NCBI GenBank assembly: GCA_011525195.1
Contig: WTIP01000003.1
Span: 1 to 41,566, forward strand
Source: Flavobacteriales bacterium
GTDB lineage: Bacteria > Bacteroidota > Bacteroidia > Flavobacteriales > Flavobacteriaceae
DNA length: 41,566 nucleotides
Direction of reading: 5' to 3'
The notes beneath the pieces are model-generated. The model did no database searches and had not been told where the DNA came from. It was given only the letters and a program-made list of their open reading frames with translations. Both the position numbers and the translations under genes were made by a program. The first letter of the stretch is position 1. Each line of letters begins with the position of its first letter. Positions 1-8,356 of this stretch are shown in pieces.

Positions 1-2
1 TG

Positions 3-764
3 ATGAATCAAATTGTTCAGGATGCAGATTTTCGCTATGTCGAAGCTGGAGAAGGGCAGCCAATCATAATCTTACACGGGCTTATGGGAGGGTTAAGTAA
101 TTTTGAAGGAGTTTTAGATTACTTTCCTCCAAAAGGATATAAGGTCATCATACCCGAACTACCTGTCTATACACTTCCGGTACTAAAAACTTCAGTTAAG
201 TCGCTTTCTGAATTTTTACATGACTTTATTCTTCATAAAGGACTCAAAGAGGTCATACTGTTGGGAAATTCATTAGGAGGACATGTAGGTCTTCTTTATA
301 CCAAAAATCATTCTGAATACGTTAAGGGCCTAGTGCTTACGGGGAGTTCAGGTTTGTACGAAAATAATATGGGAGATGGCTATCCCAAAAGAGGGGATTA
401 TGACTATATCAAAAAGAAAAGTGAAGATGTATTTTATGACCCAAAAGTTGCCACAAAAGAGATTGTAGACGAAGTTTATGAATCGGTCAATGACAGAAAT
501 AAATTAGTCCGTACACTGGCACTTGCCAAAAGTGCCATTCGGCATAATATGTCAAAAGAACTGCCAAATATGAATACCCCCACTGCCATAATTTGGGGAG
601 CTGAAGATCAGGTCACGCCTCCTAATGTCGCTGAGGAATTTAATCAACTGCTACCCGATTCTAATCTGTATTGGATTAAAAAATGTGGCCATGCCCCTAT
701 GATGGAGCATCCTGACCAATTTAATCAAATACTTAAAAATTGGTTTGACCTAAGAGCATTTTAG
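3..764 (+). CDS. alpha/beta hydrolase
   Basis: A 253-residue alpha/beta-hydrolase-fold enzyme. The oxyanion-hole region reads LHGLMGG near residue 25, the nucleophile elbow is GNSLGG with Ser90, the acid is probably Asp202 in GAEDQVTPP, and the catalytic His is His230 in CGHAPMMEHP, so a full Ser-Asp-His triad is present. There is no signal peptide, so it is probably cytoplasmic. The substrate cannot be told from sequence; carboxylesterases and C-C hydrolases share this pattern. The ATG overlaps a TGA at the very edge of the window (TGATG), which suggests coupling to an upstream gene that is not visible. engB begins 6 bp downstream, so the two are probably co-transcribed. Confidence 0.9.
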   Translation: MNQIVQDADFRYVEAGEGQPIIILHGLMGGLSNFEGVLDYFPPKGYKVIIPELPVYTLPVLKTSVKSLSEFLHDFILHKGLKEVILLGNSLGGHVGLLYTKNHSEYVKGLVLTGSSGLYENNMGDGYPKRGDYDYIKKKSEDVFYDPKVATKEIVDEVYESVNDRNKLVRTLALAKSAIRHNMSKELPNMNTPTAIIWGAEDQVTPPNVAEEFNQLLPDSNLYWIKKCGHAPMMEHPDQFNQILKNWFDLRAF

Positions 765-770
765 TCAAGC

Positions 771-1385
771 ATGCGAATCAAGTCTGCCCATTTTGTTATC
801 AGTAATACTGAGGTTGCAAAGTGTCCTCAAAGCACACTACCCGAATATGCTTTTATCGGTCGCTCCAATGTGGGAAAATCCTCACTTATCAATGCCTTAT
901 GCAATAAAAAAAGTCTAGCCAAAACCTCTTCAAGACCTGGTAAAACACAGTTGATTAATCATTTTTTAATCAATGAAAACTGGTACCTGGTGGATCTTCC
1001 AGGTTATGGCTATGCTCGGGTTTCTAAATCTGATAAGAAAGTATTTCAGCATTATATCACTTCTTATTTTCTTAAACGAAAACAACTTATCAGTGCTTTT
1101 TTACTTATTGATATCCGACACGAACCCCAACCCATTGATTTGAAGTTTATGCAATGGTTAGGTGAGCAACAGATTCCTTTTGCCATTATTTTTACTAAAG
1201 CAGATAAATTAAAACCCAAAGCCTTAGAAAAAAATATTGAAACCTATTGTGAAAAACTTCGAGAGCAATGGGAAGCATTACCTCCTCAATTTATTACTTC
1301 AGCACAAAATAAAAGTGGAATTGATGCTGTTCTAGCGTATATAGACACGCTGAATAAAAGCGTGCAGAATCACTTTAAAGATTAA
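771..1385 (+). CDS. engB: ribosome biogenesis GTP-binding protein EngB (YsxC/YihA)
   Basis: A 204-residue Era/TrmE-type small GTPase that acts in assembly of the large ribosomal subunit. The G motifs appear in order: G1 GRSNVGKSS near residue 30, a Thr-containing switch I after SSRPGKTQ, G3 DLPGYG, G4 TKAD, and G5 as SAQ. Length and architecture fit EngB, a single G domain without extra domains. It follows the hydrolase after 6 bp. Its TAA stop overlaps the convergent gldC stop by 4 bp, leaving no room for a separate terminator. Confidence 0.96.
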   Translation: MRIKSAHFVISNTEVAKCPQSTLPEYAFIGRSNVGKSSLINALCNKKSLAKTSSRPGKTQLINHFLINENWYLVDLPGYGYARVSKSDKKVFQHYITSYFLKRKQLISAFLLIDIRHEPQPIDLKFMQWLGEQQIPFAIIFTKADKLKPKALEKNIETYCEKLREQWEALPPQFITSAQNKSGIDAVLAYIDTLNKSVQNHFKD

Positions 1386-1720
1386 GACTTTTTAAGTTCT
1401 AATTTTTCTGCAAAATAAGCACAGAAATCTCGCATTGTTTCGGTCATTTTTTCATCTTGAGTCGCACGGTAATAGGTGTCACTGAGTGAAACAAGGGTTT
1501 GATGAAAAAAAAGCTGCATCTGATCTACGGGCATCTCTTTCACCCACAGGTCCATTTTTAAGGTTTCTTGCGCTTCGGCATCCCAAAAAGACAAAAGCAT
1601 GGCTTTGGTGTCCATTTGAGAGATACCCCCATCTGGTGCTGTCCATTGCATTTGCTCTGGAATATTATTTTCATCAAGATTGACATCTATAGTAATTTGT
1701 GTATTTTTTACAATAGCCAT
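1382..1720 (-). CDS. gldC: gliding motility protein GldC
   Basis: A small soluble protein of 112 residues matching the flavobacterial gliding accessory protein GldC, which in Flavobacterium johnsoniae is encoded beside gldB and improves gliding. The ORF track extends it to 150 residues, but the first 38 codons lie inside gldB in another frame. The real start is the ATG giving MAIVKNTQIT; it overlaps the gldB stop by one base (TAATG), typical of translational coupling. No signal peptide or membrane segment is visible. No enzymatic motif is recognisable. The assignment rests on sequence resemblance and on the gldB-gldC arrangement. Confidence 0.92.
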   Translation of the reverse strand: MAIVKNTQITIDVNLDENNIPEQMQWTAPDGGISQMDTKAMLLSFWDAEAQETLKMDLWVKEMPVDQMQLFFHQTLVSLSDTYYRATQDEKMTETMRDFCAYFAEKLELKKS

Positions 1721-2712
1721 TAGCGTTTGGGTTTGTATTTTGAGAGTTGAAATAATTGTTGAGCAGGCATTCGAAGCAAAGCTTCTAATGGAGTCTCTGG
1801 GTTCTGATTGATATAACTTTTTATAATTTGCCAACCCATCCAGCGACCTACACGCCCTGGAGATTCATTGTCTAATTGCAAATAAAATTTTGAAAAAGGG
1901 GCAGGTTCCAAAAAGCGTTGCACCAATTTTGGGTCTGTCTTGTATAAGAGTTGTTCTTCTATAAAATATTGCCAGATATAGAGCTCATTTTCTTTCACCC
2001 AATTTAATTCTTCCTCTGAATAGGCTATTTTTACGGTCGCTGGTTCATGAGGCAGGAGTAGATCCTGTAAATACATTTTTTTTCCCTCAAATAACATTTG
2101 AGCTAAAAATGTCCGGTCTTCTTCTGGCGGCAAGAGATAATTTGCAAATTTTTCTACAATTTGACTGGTCATGTATTTTTGATCCAATTCTTTACGAATA
2201 TAAGTTGGAATACCCTGGTAAAGCTCATGAGAAGCACCCAGAAAAGTATCTAATGAAATGAGCAATAAACTATCAGAATATACAGTTTTGATTTGATAGT
2301 CTACATTATTAGTAAGTGTCACCACCTGGGGGATTTTAACACTGGGAAAGTGAAATTTAATATGCTGAAAGAGGTGATTTATTTTCGCTTCCATTTCTGA
2401 AGTATCCTCAAAAACATCTCCCACTGCCCTCTGGAGAATGAGCTGAAGGCTGTCTTGTTGCCTGGCTACCCAAACACTATCGGAAAATTGTTTTGGAAAC
2501 AGATAAGGGTAATTCTTTTTTAGTGCGGGAAGTACTTCAGGACCTTGGGCATAAAATTGTAAGTCAAAACGGTCTAATTCTATATCAACTGCCAACGCTT
2601 GGATCGCTAATTCCTTTTCATCTGTGGAATTACACATCACTAAAACAAAGAAAACGACACCAAAGACAAGTTTTTTTTGAAGAATAGTTAAAAATACAGA
2701 ACGTCTTTTCAT
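1720..2712 (-). CDS. gldB: gliding motility lipoprotein GldB
   Basis: A 330-residue exported protein corresponding to GldB, a cell-envelope lipoprotein required for gliding in Flavobacterium johnsoniae. The N-terminus is basic (MKRR), followed by a hydrophobic stretch ending in VLVMC with Cys27, the likely lipidation site. Met at -1 is unusual for a lipobox, where Gly, Ala or Ser is expected. The mature part is acidic and charged, with no enzymatic motif. It is the first gene of a gldB-gldC pair joined by a 1-bp stop/start overlap. It is divergent from nadE, sharing about 67 bp of intergenic DNA. Confidence 0.92.
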   Translation of the reverse strand: MKRRSVFLTILQKKLVFGVVFFVLVMCNSTDEKELAIQALAVDIELDRFDLQFYAQGPEVLPALKKNYPYLFPKQFSDSVWVARQQDSLQLILQRAVGDVFEDTSEMEAKINHLFQHIKFHFPSVKIPQVVTLTNNVDYQIKTVYSDSLLLISLDTFLGASHELYQGIPTYIRKELDQKYMTSQIVEKFANYLLPPEEDRTFLAQMLFEGKKMYLQDLLLPHEPATVKIAYSEEELNWVKENELYIWQYFIEEQLLYKTDPKLVQRFLEPAPFSKFYLQLDNESPGRVGRWMGWQIIKSYINQNPETPLEALLRMPAQQLFQLSKYKPKR

Positions 2713-2719
2713 TCGCTTT

Positions 2720-2748
2720 TTTGAATCCTTTTAAATACATTAATTTTG
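2720..2748 (+). promoter_or_regulatory. putative promoter of nadE
   Basis: A TTTG element (2720-2723) lies 17 bp upstream of TAATTTTG (2741-2748), matching the Bacteroidota sigma-70 type pattern TTTG-N17-23-TAnnTTTG. The nadE ATG follows 31 bp after the -7 element. This is the best two-part promoter match seen in the window. Confidence 0.6.
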
Positions 2749-2779
2749 GGCAAATTTAGTAGCTTAAAACGACTTGAGA

Positions 2780-3571
2780 ATGAAATCACCTGAAAAAGTA
2801 GCAGATTACATCACACAATGGCTTAATGAGTACAGTGAAACTTCTTCCACCAAAGGATTTGTTGTAGGCATCTCAGGAGGCATCGACTCTGCAGTCACCT
2901 CTACCTTATGTGCAAAAACCGGAAAACCGGTTCTCTGTCTTGAAATGCCGATCAAACAAGGGGAGGATCAGTTAGCGCGAAGCGCTAAACACATCGAGTG
3001 GTTACAGTCAAATTTTTCAAATGTAAGTGCTTTTCGGTTTCAGTTAGATACTGTATTCGATGCGTTTTCAGCATTGCTACCCCCTACTGAACAGACAGCA
3101 CATCAAGAGCTCAGCCTTGCCAATACGCGTGCTCGCTTGCGCATGACAAGCCTCTATTATTTTGCCGCACTAAATGGCTATCTAGTAGCAGGAACAGGAA
3201 ATAAAGTTGAAGATTTTGGTGTCGGGTTTTATACCAAATACGGAGACGGTGGAGTAGATTTAAGTCCAATTGCAGACCTTACAAAAACTCAGGTTTTTGC
3301 CTTAGCTCGCTATTTAAATATTATAGATATTATTCAAAATGCAGCTCCTACCGATGGTCTTTGGGGGGATGCTAGGACAGATGAAGACCAACTTGGGGCA
3401 AGCTATCCAGAATTAGAATGGGCCATGGAAGCCATGGAAAAAGAAACCCCTCATTCTTTGTTTGATGACCGACAAAATGAAGTTTTTAAAATTTTTAAAA
3501 AACAATTTGACCAAAACCAACACAAAATGCAGCCCATACCTGTCTGCAAAATCCCAACCGCACTTATCTAA
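2780..3571 (+). CDS. nadE: ammonia-dependent NAD+ synthetase
   Basis: This enzyme adenylates nicotinate adenine dinucleotide and amidates it to NAD+, the last step of NAD biosynthesis. The PP-loop is GISGGIDSA near residue 30, and the synthetase signature around GTGNKVEDFGVGFYTKYGDGG is intact. The protein is of the short type, with no N-terminal glutaminase domain, so it uses free ammonia. The ORF track starts at a TTG at 2774; the ATG at 2780 (MKSPEKVADY) is preferred because it is a standard codon and fits relatives as I recall them, giving 263 residues. Divergent from gldB, with its own promoter-like element upstream. Confidence 0.95.
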   Translation: MKSPEKVADYITQWLNEYSETSSTKGFVVGISGGIDSAVTSTLCAKTGKPVLCLEMPIKQGEDQLARSAKHIEWLQSNFSNVSAFRFQLDTVFDAFSALLPPTEQTAHQELSLANTRARLRMTSLYYFAALNGYLVAGTGNKVEDFGVGFYTKYGDGGVDLSPIADLTKTQVFALARYLNIIDIIQNAAPTDGLWGDARTDEDQLGASYPELEWAMEAMEKETPHSLFDDRQNEVFKIFKKQFDQNQHKMQPIPVCKIPTALI

Positions 3572-3586
3572 AAATTAATTAAATTG

Positions 3587-3618
3587 CATAAGATGTTATC
3601 CAAATCTTACATCTTATG
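3587..3618. promoter_or_regulatory. perfect 10-bp inverted repeat over the response-regulator start codon
   Basis: CATAAGATGT (3587-3596) and ACATCTTATG (3609-3618) are exact inverse complements separated by 12 nt. The last three bases of the right arm are the ATG of the response-regulator gene. As RNA this would sequester the start codon; as DNA it is a dyad suitable for a dimeric regulator such as the LuxR-type product itself. No T-tract follows, so it is not an intrinsic terminator for nadE. Confidence 0.6.
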
Positions 3619-4245
3619 ATTGATATTGCACTTCTTGACCCACACCCCGTAGTCCATAAAGGATTTAATTCTTTTTTTAGAAAAACCGAACACATTCGTG
3701 TTGTGGCAACCTTTTCTAATCCTGATCAAATTCCCCAATTCCTTGAAAACCATAAAATTGATGCCCTAATATTAGAGATGGAGTTAGAGGGTCATAGTGC
3801 AATACAAGTGATAAAAAATGTGAAGAAAATAGCACCTCGTATTGAAATTATCATCTATACCGCTTTGCCTCAATCTATTTATGGTATTTCTTTACTAAAA
3901 GCGGGTGCTGTAGGCTATCTTTCAAAAAAAGTGAGCAGAAGGGTAATGATTGAAGCCATAGAAAAAGTGGTTGCTACCGGCTACCATATTACCTCTAACT
4001 TTGCCCAGGAAATAACGAATAATATCGACTTGAGTAAGCCCAGAAATGGATATGAAACACTGTCTCCTAGGGAAATTGAAGTCTTAAAACTACTAATTGA
4101 AGGGAATAGAAATATAGAAATTTCGGCCAAACTAAAAATCAGTCAAAAAACTGTAAACACCTATAAAACAAGACTTATGCGAAAATTAGAGGTTGAAAAT
4201 ACGGTCGACTTATTTCAGCAGGCCCGGAATTTTGAATTGATCTAG
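3616..4245 (+). CDS. LuxR/NarL-type response regulator with a degenerate receiver
   Basis: A 209-residue transcription factor with an N-terminal CheY-like receiver (about 1-120) and a C-terminal LuxR-type HTH (about 145-205; LSPREIEVLKLL, then NIEISAKLKISQKTVNTY). The receiver keeps the switch Thr (YTA) and the conserved Lys (YLSKK), but the acidic pair is reduced to Asp8-Pro9, and the expected phospho-acceptor Asp after LIL is Glu54 (DALILEME). It is probably not phosphorylated in the usual way and may be locked active or act as an atypical regulator. No sensor kinase lies nearby. Its start codon is inside an inverted repeat. Its TAG overlaps the convergent dnaG stop by 4 bp. Confidence 0.9.
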   Translation: MIDIALLDPHPVVHKGFNSFFRKTEHIRVVATFSNPDQIPQFLENHKIDALILEMELEGHSAIQVIKNVKKIAPRIEIIIYTALPQSIYGISLLKAGAVGYLSKKVSRRVMIEAIEKVVATGYHITSNFAQEITNNIDLSKPRNGYETLSPREIEVLKLLIEGNRNIEISAKLKISQKTVNTYKTRLMRKLEVENTVDLFQQARNFELI

Positions 4246-6203
4246 AGGACGCGATTTAATTTTTTAGAAAGTAATTTTTTTAACCCCTGATATTGCATTA
4301 CATCATCTAAAAACTCTGCATTCCCTTCAGCTGTTTTCTTTTCTTTAGCCTCCTGGAGTAAACTGTGTATTTTTTCGTCTATAAGGTGCCTTCTAAAAGT
4401 GAGTATGGTTTCGCTTACCAATTGTCCAACCATGCTTTCTCTTTGTTTTACGAAAATATTTTTTTTCTCCCAATCATGGAGCTGATGTGCCTCATCTGAC
4501 AAAACAATATCAGTAATAATTTGACCCAAAGCGGGATCTTCCTGCTGGACGAATTTTTCAATTTTTATCTCCCCTTCTAATTGAAAAGATTGCATTATTT
4601 GTTCGTACAGCAGACGGTACTCGGATTGAATAAATTCTACCTCGTCTTGTTGTAAGTCTAAAAATATTTTTTCAAAAACTTTAGTGTGTATTGTTTTCGA
4701 TTCTTCTACTAAATTCCCGTGCTCATCTGCACGGATGATTAATTCCTCAAAAGCAGCTTCATGAGCCCCATAATGAATTAAGATACTAATCAGCTGTTTT
4801 TCTAAAAAGACAAGTGGGCTTTTTACCTGCTCTTTTTGGGGGGTCTTTTGAATGATTTGTTGGCTTGCTGAAGCAGGCTTTATTTGACGTACGGCTTTGT
4901 TGTTTTTTGTTTGTTCCTGTGCGAGTGCATTGAAAAGTACTGCCTCTGAAATTTCCATAGTCGCCGCACACTGTTTGAGGTAAATTTCTTGCTGAATAGG
5001 GTCAGGTATTTTAGCAATACTTTGAACAATTTCCCTAACTGTAGCTGCTTTTTTTACTGGATCTTGAGCCGTTTCTTTAAGTAAAAGAGCTGTTTTAAAT
5101 TCAATAAAGTCCTGTGCGGATTCTTCCAGATAAGATTGCAGTGTTTCTTTTGTCTGATTTTTGGCAAAACTATCTGGATCTTCTCCCTCTGGAAAGCTGC
5201 AAATTTTGACATTCATCCCTTGCTCAAGAATCAGGTCTATTCCCCTCAAGGCAGCTCTGAGGCCTGCAGCATCTCCATCGAATAAAACGACAATATTTGA
5301 GGTCAATCTTCTTATGAGCCTAATTTGCTGAGGCGTGAGTGCAGTCCCCGAAGAAGAGACTACATTTTCAATGCCACTTTGAAACAGCTGAATCACATCT
5401 GTATAGCCTTCAACTAAATAGCAAAGATCTGCTTTGGCGATTGCTTTTTTTGATTCGTAGATTCCATAAAGGACTTGGCTTTTATTGTAAATCTCGCTTT
5501 CAGGAGAATTGAGATATTTTGCCGTTTTCGCTGTTGCTGATAAAATCCTACCGCCAAAACCCTGTATTCTCCCCGCCATACTTCGAATAGGGAAAAGCAC
5601 TCGTCCCCTAAACCGGTCTACCGCCCCTTGTTCATTTTTAATCACCAAGCCCGTTTCTATGAGGTAGTTTTCTTCATACCCCTCCTTAAGAGCCTGCTTA
5701 TAAAAGTGGTCTTTTTTTTCTAAGGCATACCCCAATCCAAAAAAACGAATTGTCTCATCTGTAAATCCTCGTTCTTTAAAATACGAATGACCAATTGCGC
5801 GTCCTTCTGAGAGCTCCCATAAATTTTCTTCAAAAGATTTTTGGGCATACTTATTAACTAGATAAAGGCTCTCTTTGGCATCTGCTTTCGCTTTTTCTTC
5901 TTGGGTTTGTTGGGTTTCTTCTATTTCGATATTATAGCGTTTGGCTAAATAGCGTAGGGCTTCAGGATAGGAGAAATGTTCATGCTCCATTAAAAATGCA
6001 ACTACATTACCCCCTTTGCCACTGCTGAAGTCCTTCCAAATCTGCTTTACAGGGGAAACCATAAAACTCGGAGTTCGTTCTTGAGAAAAGGGACTTAAGC
6101 CCTTAAAATTAGAACCTGATTTTTTCAAGGTGACAAAATCCCCGATCACCTCCTCTACCCGAGCGGTTTCATATACTTGATCTATGGTGCTTCTCGAAAT
6201 CAA
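4242..6203 (-). CDS. dnaG: DNA primase DnaG
   Basis: A 653-residue replicative primase that synthesises RNA primers at the fork. The N-terminal zinc-binding-like domain (about 1-100) has the fold context (ERTPSFMV, then GKGGNVVAFLMEHE), but the positions normally holding Cys-His-Cys-Cys carry other residues (LSPFS, KDFSSGKGGN), so no zinc site is seen. The core follows, with the Toprim motifs EGYTDV and LFDGDAAG, and a variable C-terminal helicase-binding region with Gln- and Lys-rich linkers. Translation appears to start at TTG (MISRSTIDQVYETARVEEV), since the conserved N-terminus begins there and no in-frame ATG precedes it closely. Confidence 0.96.
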   Translation of the reverse strand: MISRSTIDQVYETARVEEVIGDFVTLKKSGSNFKGLSPFSQERTPSFMVSPVKQIWKDFSSGKGGNVVAFLMEHEHFSYPEALRYLAKRYNIEIEETQQTQEEKAKADAKESLYLVNKYAQKSFEENLWELSEGRAIGHSYFKERGFTDETIRFFGLGYALEKKDHFYKQALKEGYEENYLIETGLVIKNEQGAVDRFRGRVLFPIRSMAGRIQGFGGRILSATAKTAKYLNSPESEIYNKSQVLYGIYESKKAIAKADLCYLVEGYTDVIQLFQSGIENVVSSSGTALTPQQIRLIRRLTSNIVVLFDGDAAGLRAALRGIDLILEQGMNVKICSFPEGEDPDSFAKNQTKETLQSYLEESAQDFIEFKTALLLKETAQDPVKKAATVREIVQSIAKIPDPIQQEIYLKQCAATMEISEAVLFNALAQEQTKNNKAVRQIKPASASQQIIQKTPQKEQVKSPLVFLEKQLISILIHYGAHEAAFEELIIRADEHGNLVEESKTIHTKVFEKIFLDLQQDEVEFIQSEYRLLYEQIMQSFQLEGEIKIEKFVQQEDPALGQIITDIVLSDEAHQLHDWEKKNIFVKQRESMVGQLVSETILTFRRHLIDEKIHSLLQEAKEKKTAEGNAEFLDDVMQYQGLKKLLSKKLNRVL

Positions 6204-6265
6204 AAAGTAGTCTTTTTGTTAAAATTATGGATTCTTAAAGAAAGTTTTGGGTAAAAAGAAAGAAT

Positions 6266-7243
6266 TTAGATTTTGCGCTCAGTCACATAGTTCAGCATGA
6301 GTGCTAATGCTGATCTGTACTCATTTTTAGGAAATTCTTCCAAGAGCGCTAGGGCTTGTTTTTTATAAGCCTCCATTTTTTGAATTGCAAAATCCAACCC
6401 CCCTTCACTTTTTACCTGAGCGATTAATGCTTTTACTTTGGCTTTATCTGTATTGTGGTTTTTAATAGTATTGATAATTCCTCTTCGCTCTTTTGAATCC
6501 ACTTTATTTAAGGTGTAAATCAAGGGAAGAGTCATCTTTTTTTCTTTGATATCGATTCCTCGGGGCTTTCCAATTTGATGATCACCATAATCAAATAAGT
6601 CGTCTTTAATCTGAAAAGCCATCCCCAGCAATTCTCCAAACTGATGCATTTTTTTTACATCTTCCTCAGGGGCTCCTACTGATTGAGCACCCATGGCACA
6701 ACAGGCCGCAAGCAGGGTCGCTGTTTTTTGTCGAATAATCTCATAATATACTGCCTCAGTAATATCTAAATCCCGGGATTTTTCAATCTGAAGCAGCTCT
6801 CCTTGACTCATTTCTCGAACCGCTACTGAGATGATTTTAAGCAAATCAAAATCTTCATTTTCTATAGAAAGTAATAAGCCCTTAGAAAGTAAATAATCCC
6901 CTACTAGTACGGCAATTTTATTTTTCCAAAGCGCATTAATAGAAAAGAATCCACGTCGTTTATTACTGTCATCTACCACATCATCATGAACCAGTGTAGC
7001 CGTATGAATCAATTCAATTACTGAAGCGCCTCGGTAGGTCCGCTCATTTATTTTTCCATTCCCTGTAAGCTTGGCGACTAAAAAAACAAACATGGGTCGC
7101 ATTTGCTTTCCTTTTCGGTTGACAATAAAGTGGGTAATCCGATTCAGCAGTGCAACTTTTGAGGACATCGACTCGGTAAACTTTTCTTCGAAAAGTTCCA
7201 TTTCCTTATAAATCGGCTTTTTAATCTGCTCTACAACTTTCAT
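6266..7243 (-). CDS. polyprenyl synthetase (trans-isoprenyl diphosphate synthase)
   Basis: A 325-residue all-helical isoprenyl diphosphate synthase that condenses isopentenyl diphosphate with an allylic primer, giving the chain used for menaquinone side chains or related lipids. The first Asp-rich motif is LVHDDVVDDS and the second is IKDDLFDYGD; both DDxxD sites are complete. GKQMRP near residue 50 is the usual IPP-binding Lys/Arg region. Length resembles octaprenyl (IspB-like) synthases, but product length cannot be fixed from sequence. The track start at 7249 is a TTG; the ATG two codons later (MKVVEQIKKP) is preferred. Confidence 0.92.
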   Translation of the reverse strand: MKVVEQIKKPIYKEMELFEEKFTESMSSKVALLNRITHFIVNRKGKQMRPMFVFLVAKLTGNGKINERTYRGASVIELIHTATLVHDDVVDDSNKRRGFFSINALWKNKIAVLVGDYLLSKGLLLSIENEDFDLLKIISVAVREMSQGELLQIEKSRDLDITEAVYYEIIRQKTATLLAACCAMGAQSVGAPEEDVKKMHQFGELLGMAFQIKDDLFDYGDHQIGKPRGIDIKEKKMTLPLIYTLNKVDSKERRGIINTIKNHNTDKAKVKALIAQVKSEGGLDFAIQKMEAYKKQALALLEEFPKNEYRSALALMLNYVTERKI

Positions 7244-7304
7244 AAACAAGTAAAGATATCAATTCTAAAACGACCTGAATGAATTCTGCTAATTACGAAT
7301 GGAT

Positions 7305-8342
7305 TTATTTATTTGCTAACTGTCCACAAGCTGCCTCTATATCTTTCCCCCTTGATCTGCGATAGGTTACTTGAATATCAGAAGCGGTAAGCAGCTTAAT
7401 ATAAGCATCTACCACTTCTGGGGCAGCTTGCTCCATTGTATTGCTCTCTATGGGGTTGTATTGGATTAAATTAACTTTTGAGGGGACCTTAAGGCAAAAC
7501 TGAATGAGGGCCTGTATGTCTGCTTTGGTATCATTAATGCCTTTCCAGACCACATATTCAAAAGTAATCTTACTTTTTGTTTGCTGATACCAATATTGTA
7601 AGGATTCAAGAAGGTCTTCAAGAGGAAATTTAGTTGCAAAAGGCATGATTTTTTCTCTTATTTCTTGACGTGCGCTGTGGAGCGAAACAGCCAGCTTAAA
7701 TTTAACCCCTTCATCAGCGAGTTTGTGAATCATTTTAGGGATGCCCGAAGTAGACACAGTAATGCGCTTAGGCGACATGCCCAATCCTTCTGGCTTAGTT
7801 ATTTTAGCGATCGCAGCTAATACGTTTTTGTAATTCATTAAAGGTTCCCCCATCCCCATAAAAACGATATTTGATAAGGGCCTTTGGTGATAGGCTTCGC
7901 TTTGGGCATTGAGAGTCACTACTTGATCATAAATTTCATCGGGATTTAGATTTCGCATGCGCTTCATAGTAGCCGTAGCACAAAATGTACAATCTAAACT
8001 ACAACCTACTTGGGAAGACACACAAGCCGTACTCCTAGATGCCGTTGGAATAAGTACAGACTCTACAACCAGATTATCATGTAGCTTCACTGCATTTTTC
8101 ACGGTTCCATCTTTGCTTTTTTGCTCAATATCAATTTGTATGTGATTGATATCAAAATGGGCTTTTAAGAGCGCCCTGTCCTCCAGAGTAAGGTTGGTCA
8201 TGGAATCAAAATCATGCACTCCTTTTTGCCACAGCCACTGATATACCTGTGTGCCTCTAAATGAGGGTTTTCCCTGATCTTTAAAAAATTGATCAAGCGC
8301 TTCTTTCGTATAGGCTCTGATGTCTTTTTTTCCTTTTTCCAA
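7305..8342 (-). CDS. rlmN: 23S rRNA (adenine2503-C2)/tRNA (adenine37-C2)-methyltransferase RlmN
   Basis: A radical SAM methyltransferase that methylates C2 of A2503 in 23S rRNA and A37 in some tRNAs. The [4Fe-4S] cysteines are Cys114, Cys118 and Cys121 (GCSLDCTFC). Cys107 in TACVSSQ and Cys339 in EAACGQLANK match the RlmN accessory and methyl-carrying cysteines. The motif GMGEPLMNY is typical of the family. Translation must begin at TTG (TTG GAA AAA GGA): an in-frame TGA lies three codons upstream and no ATG is near. It follows queA on the same strand, but an intrinsic terminator separates them. Confidence 0.96.
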   Translation of the reverse strand: MEKGKKDIRAYTKEALDQFFKDQGKPSFRGTQVYQWLWQKGVHDFDSMTNLTLEDRALLKAHFDINHIQIDIEQKSKDGTVKNAVKLHDNLVVESVLIPTASRSTACVSSQVGCSLDCTFCATATMKRMRNLNPDEIYDQVVTLNAQSEAYHQRPLSNIVFMGMGEPLMNYKNVLAAIAKITKPEGLGMSPKRITVSTSGIPKMIHKLADEGVKFKLAVSLHSARQEIREKIMPFATKFPLEDLLESLQYWYQQTKSKITFEYVVWKGINDTKADIQALIQFCLKVPSKVNLIQYNPIESNTMEQAAPEVVDAYIKLLTASDIQVTYRRSRGKDIEAACGQLANK

Positions 8343-8356
8343 TCGCTTTCAACTAA

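Noticed and set aside
1721-1834. N-terminal extension of GldC given by the ORF track
   Set aside because: It lies inside gldB in another frame; the ATG at 1720 gives the conserved N-terminus and a 1-bp overlap with the gldB stop.
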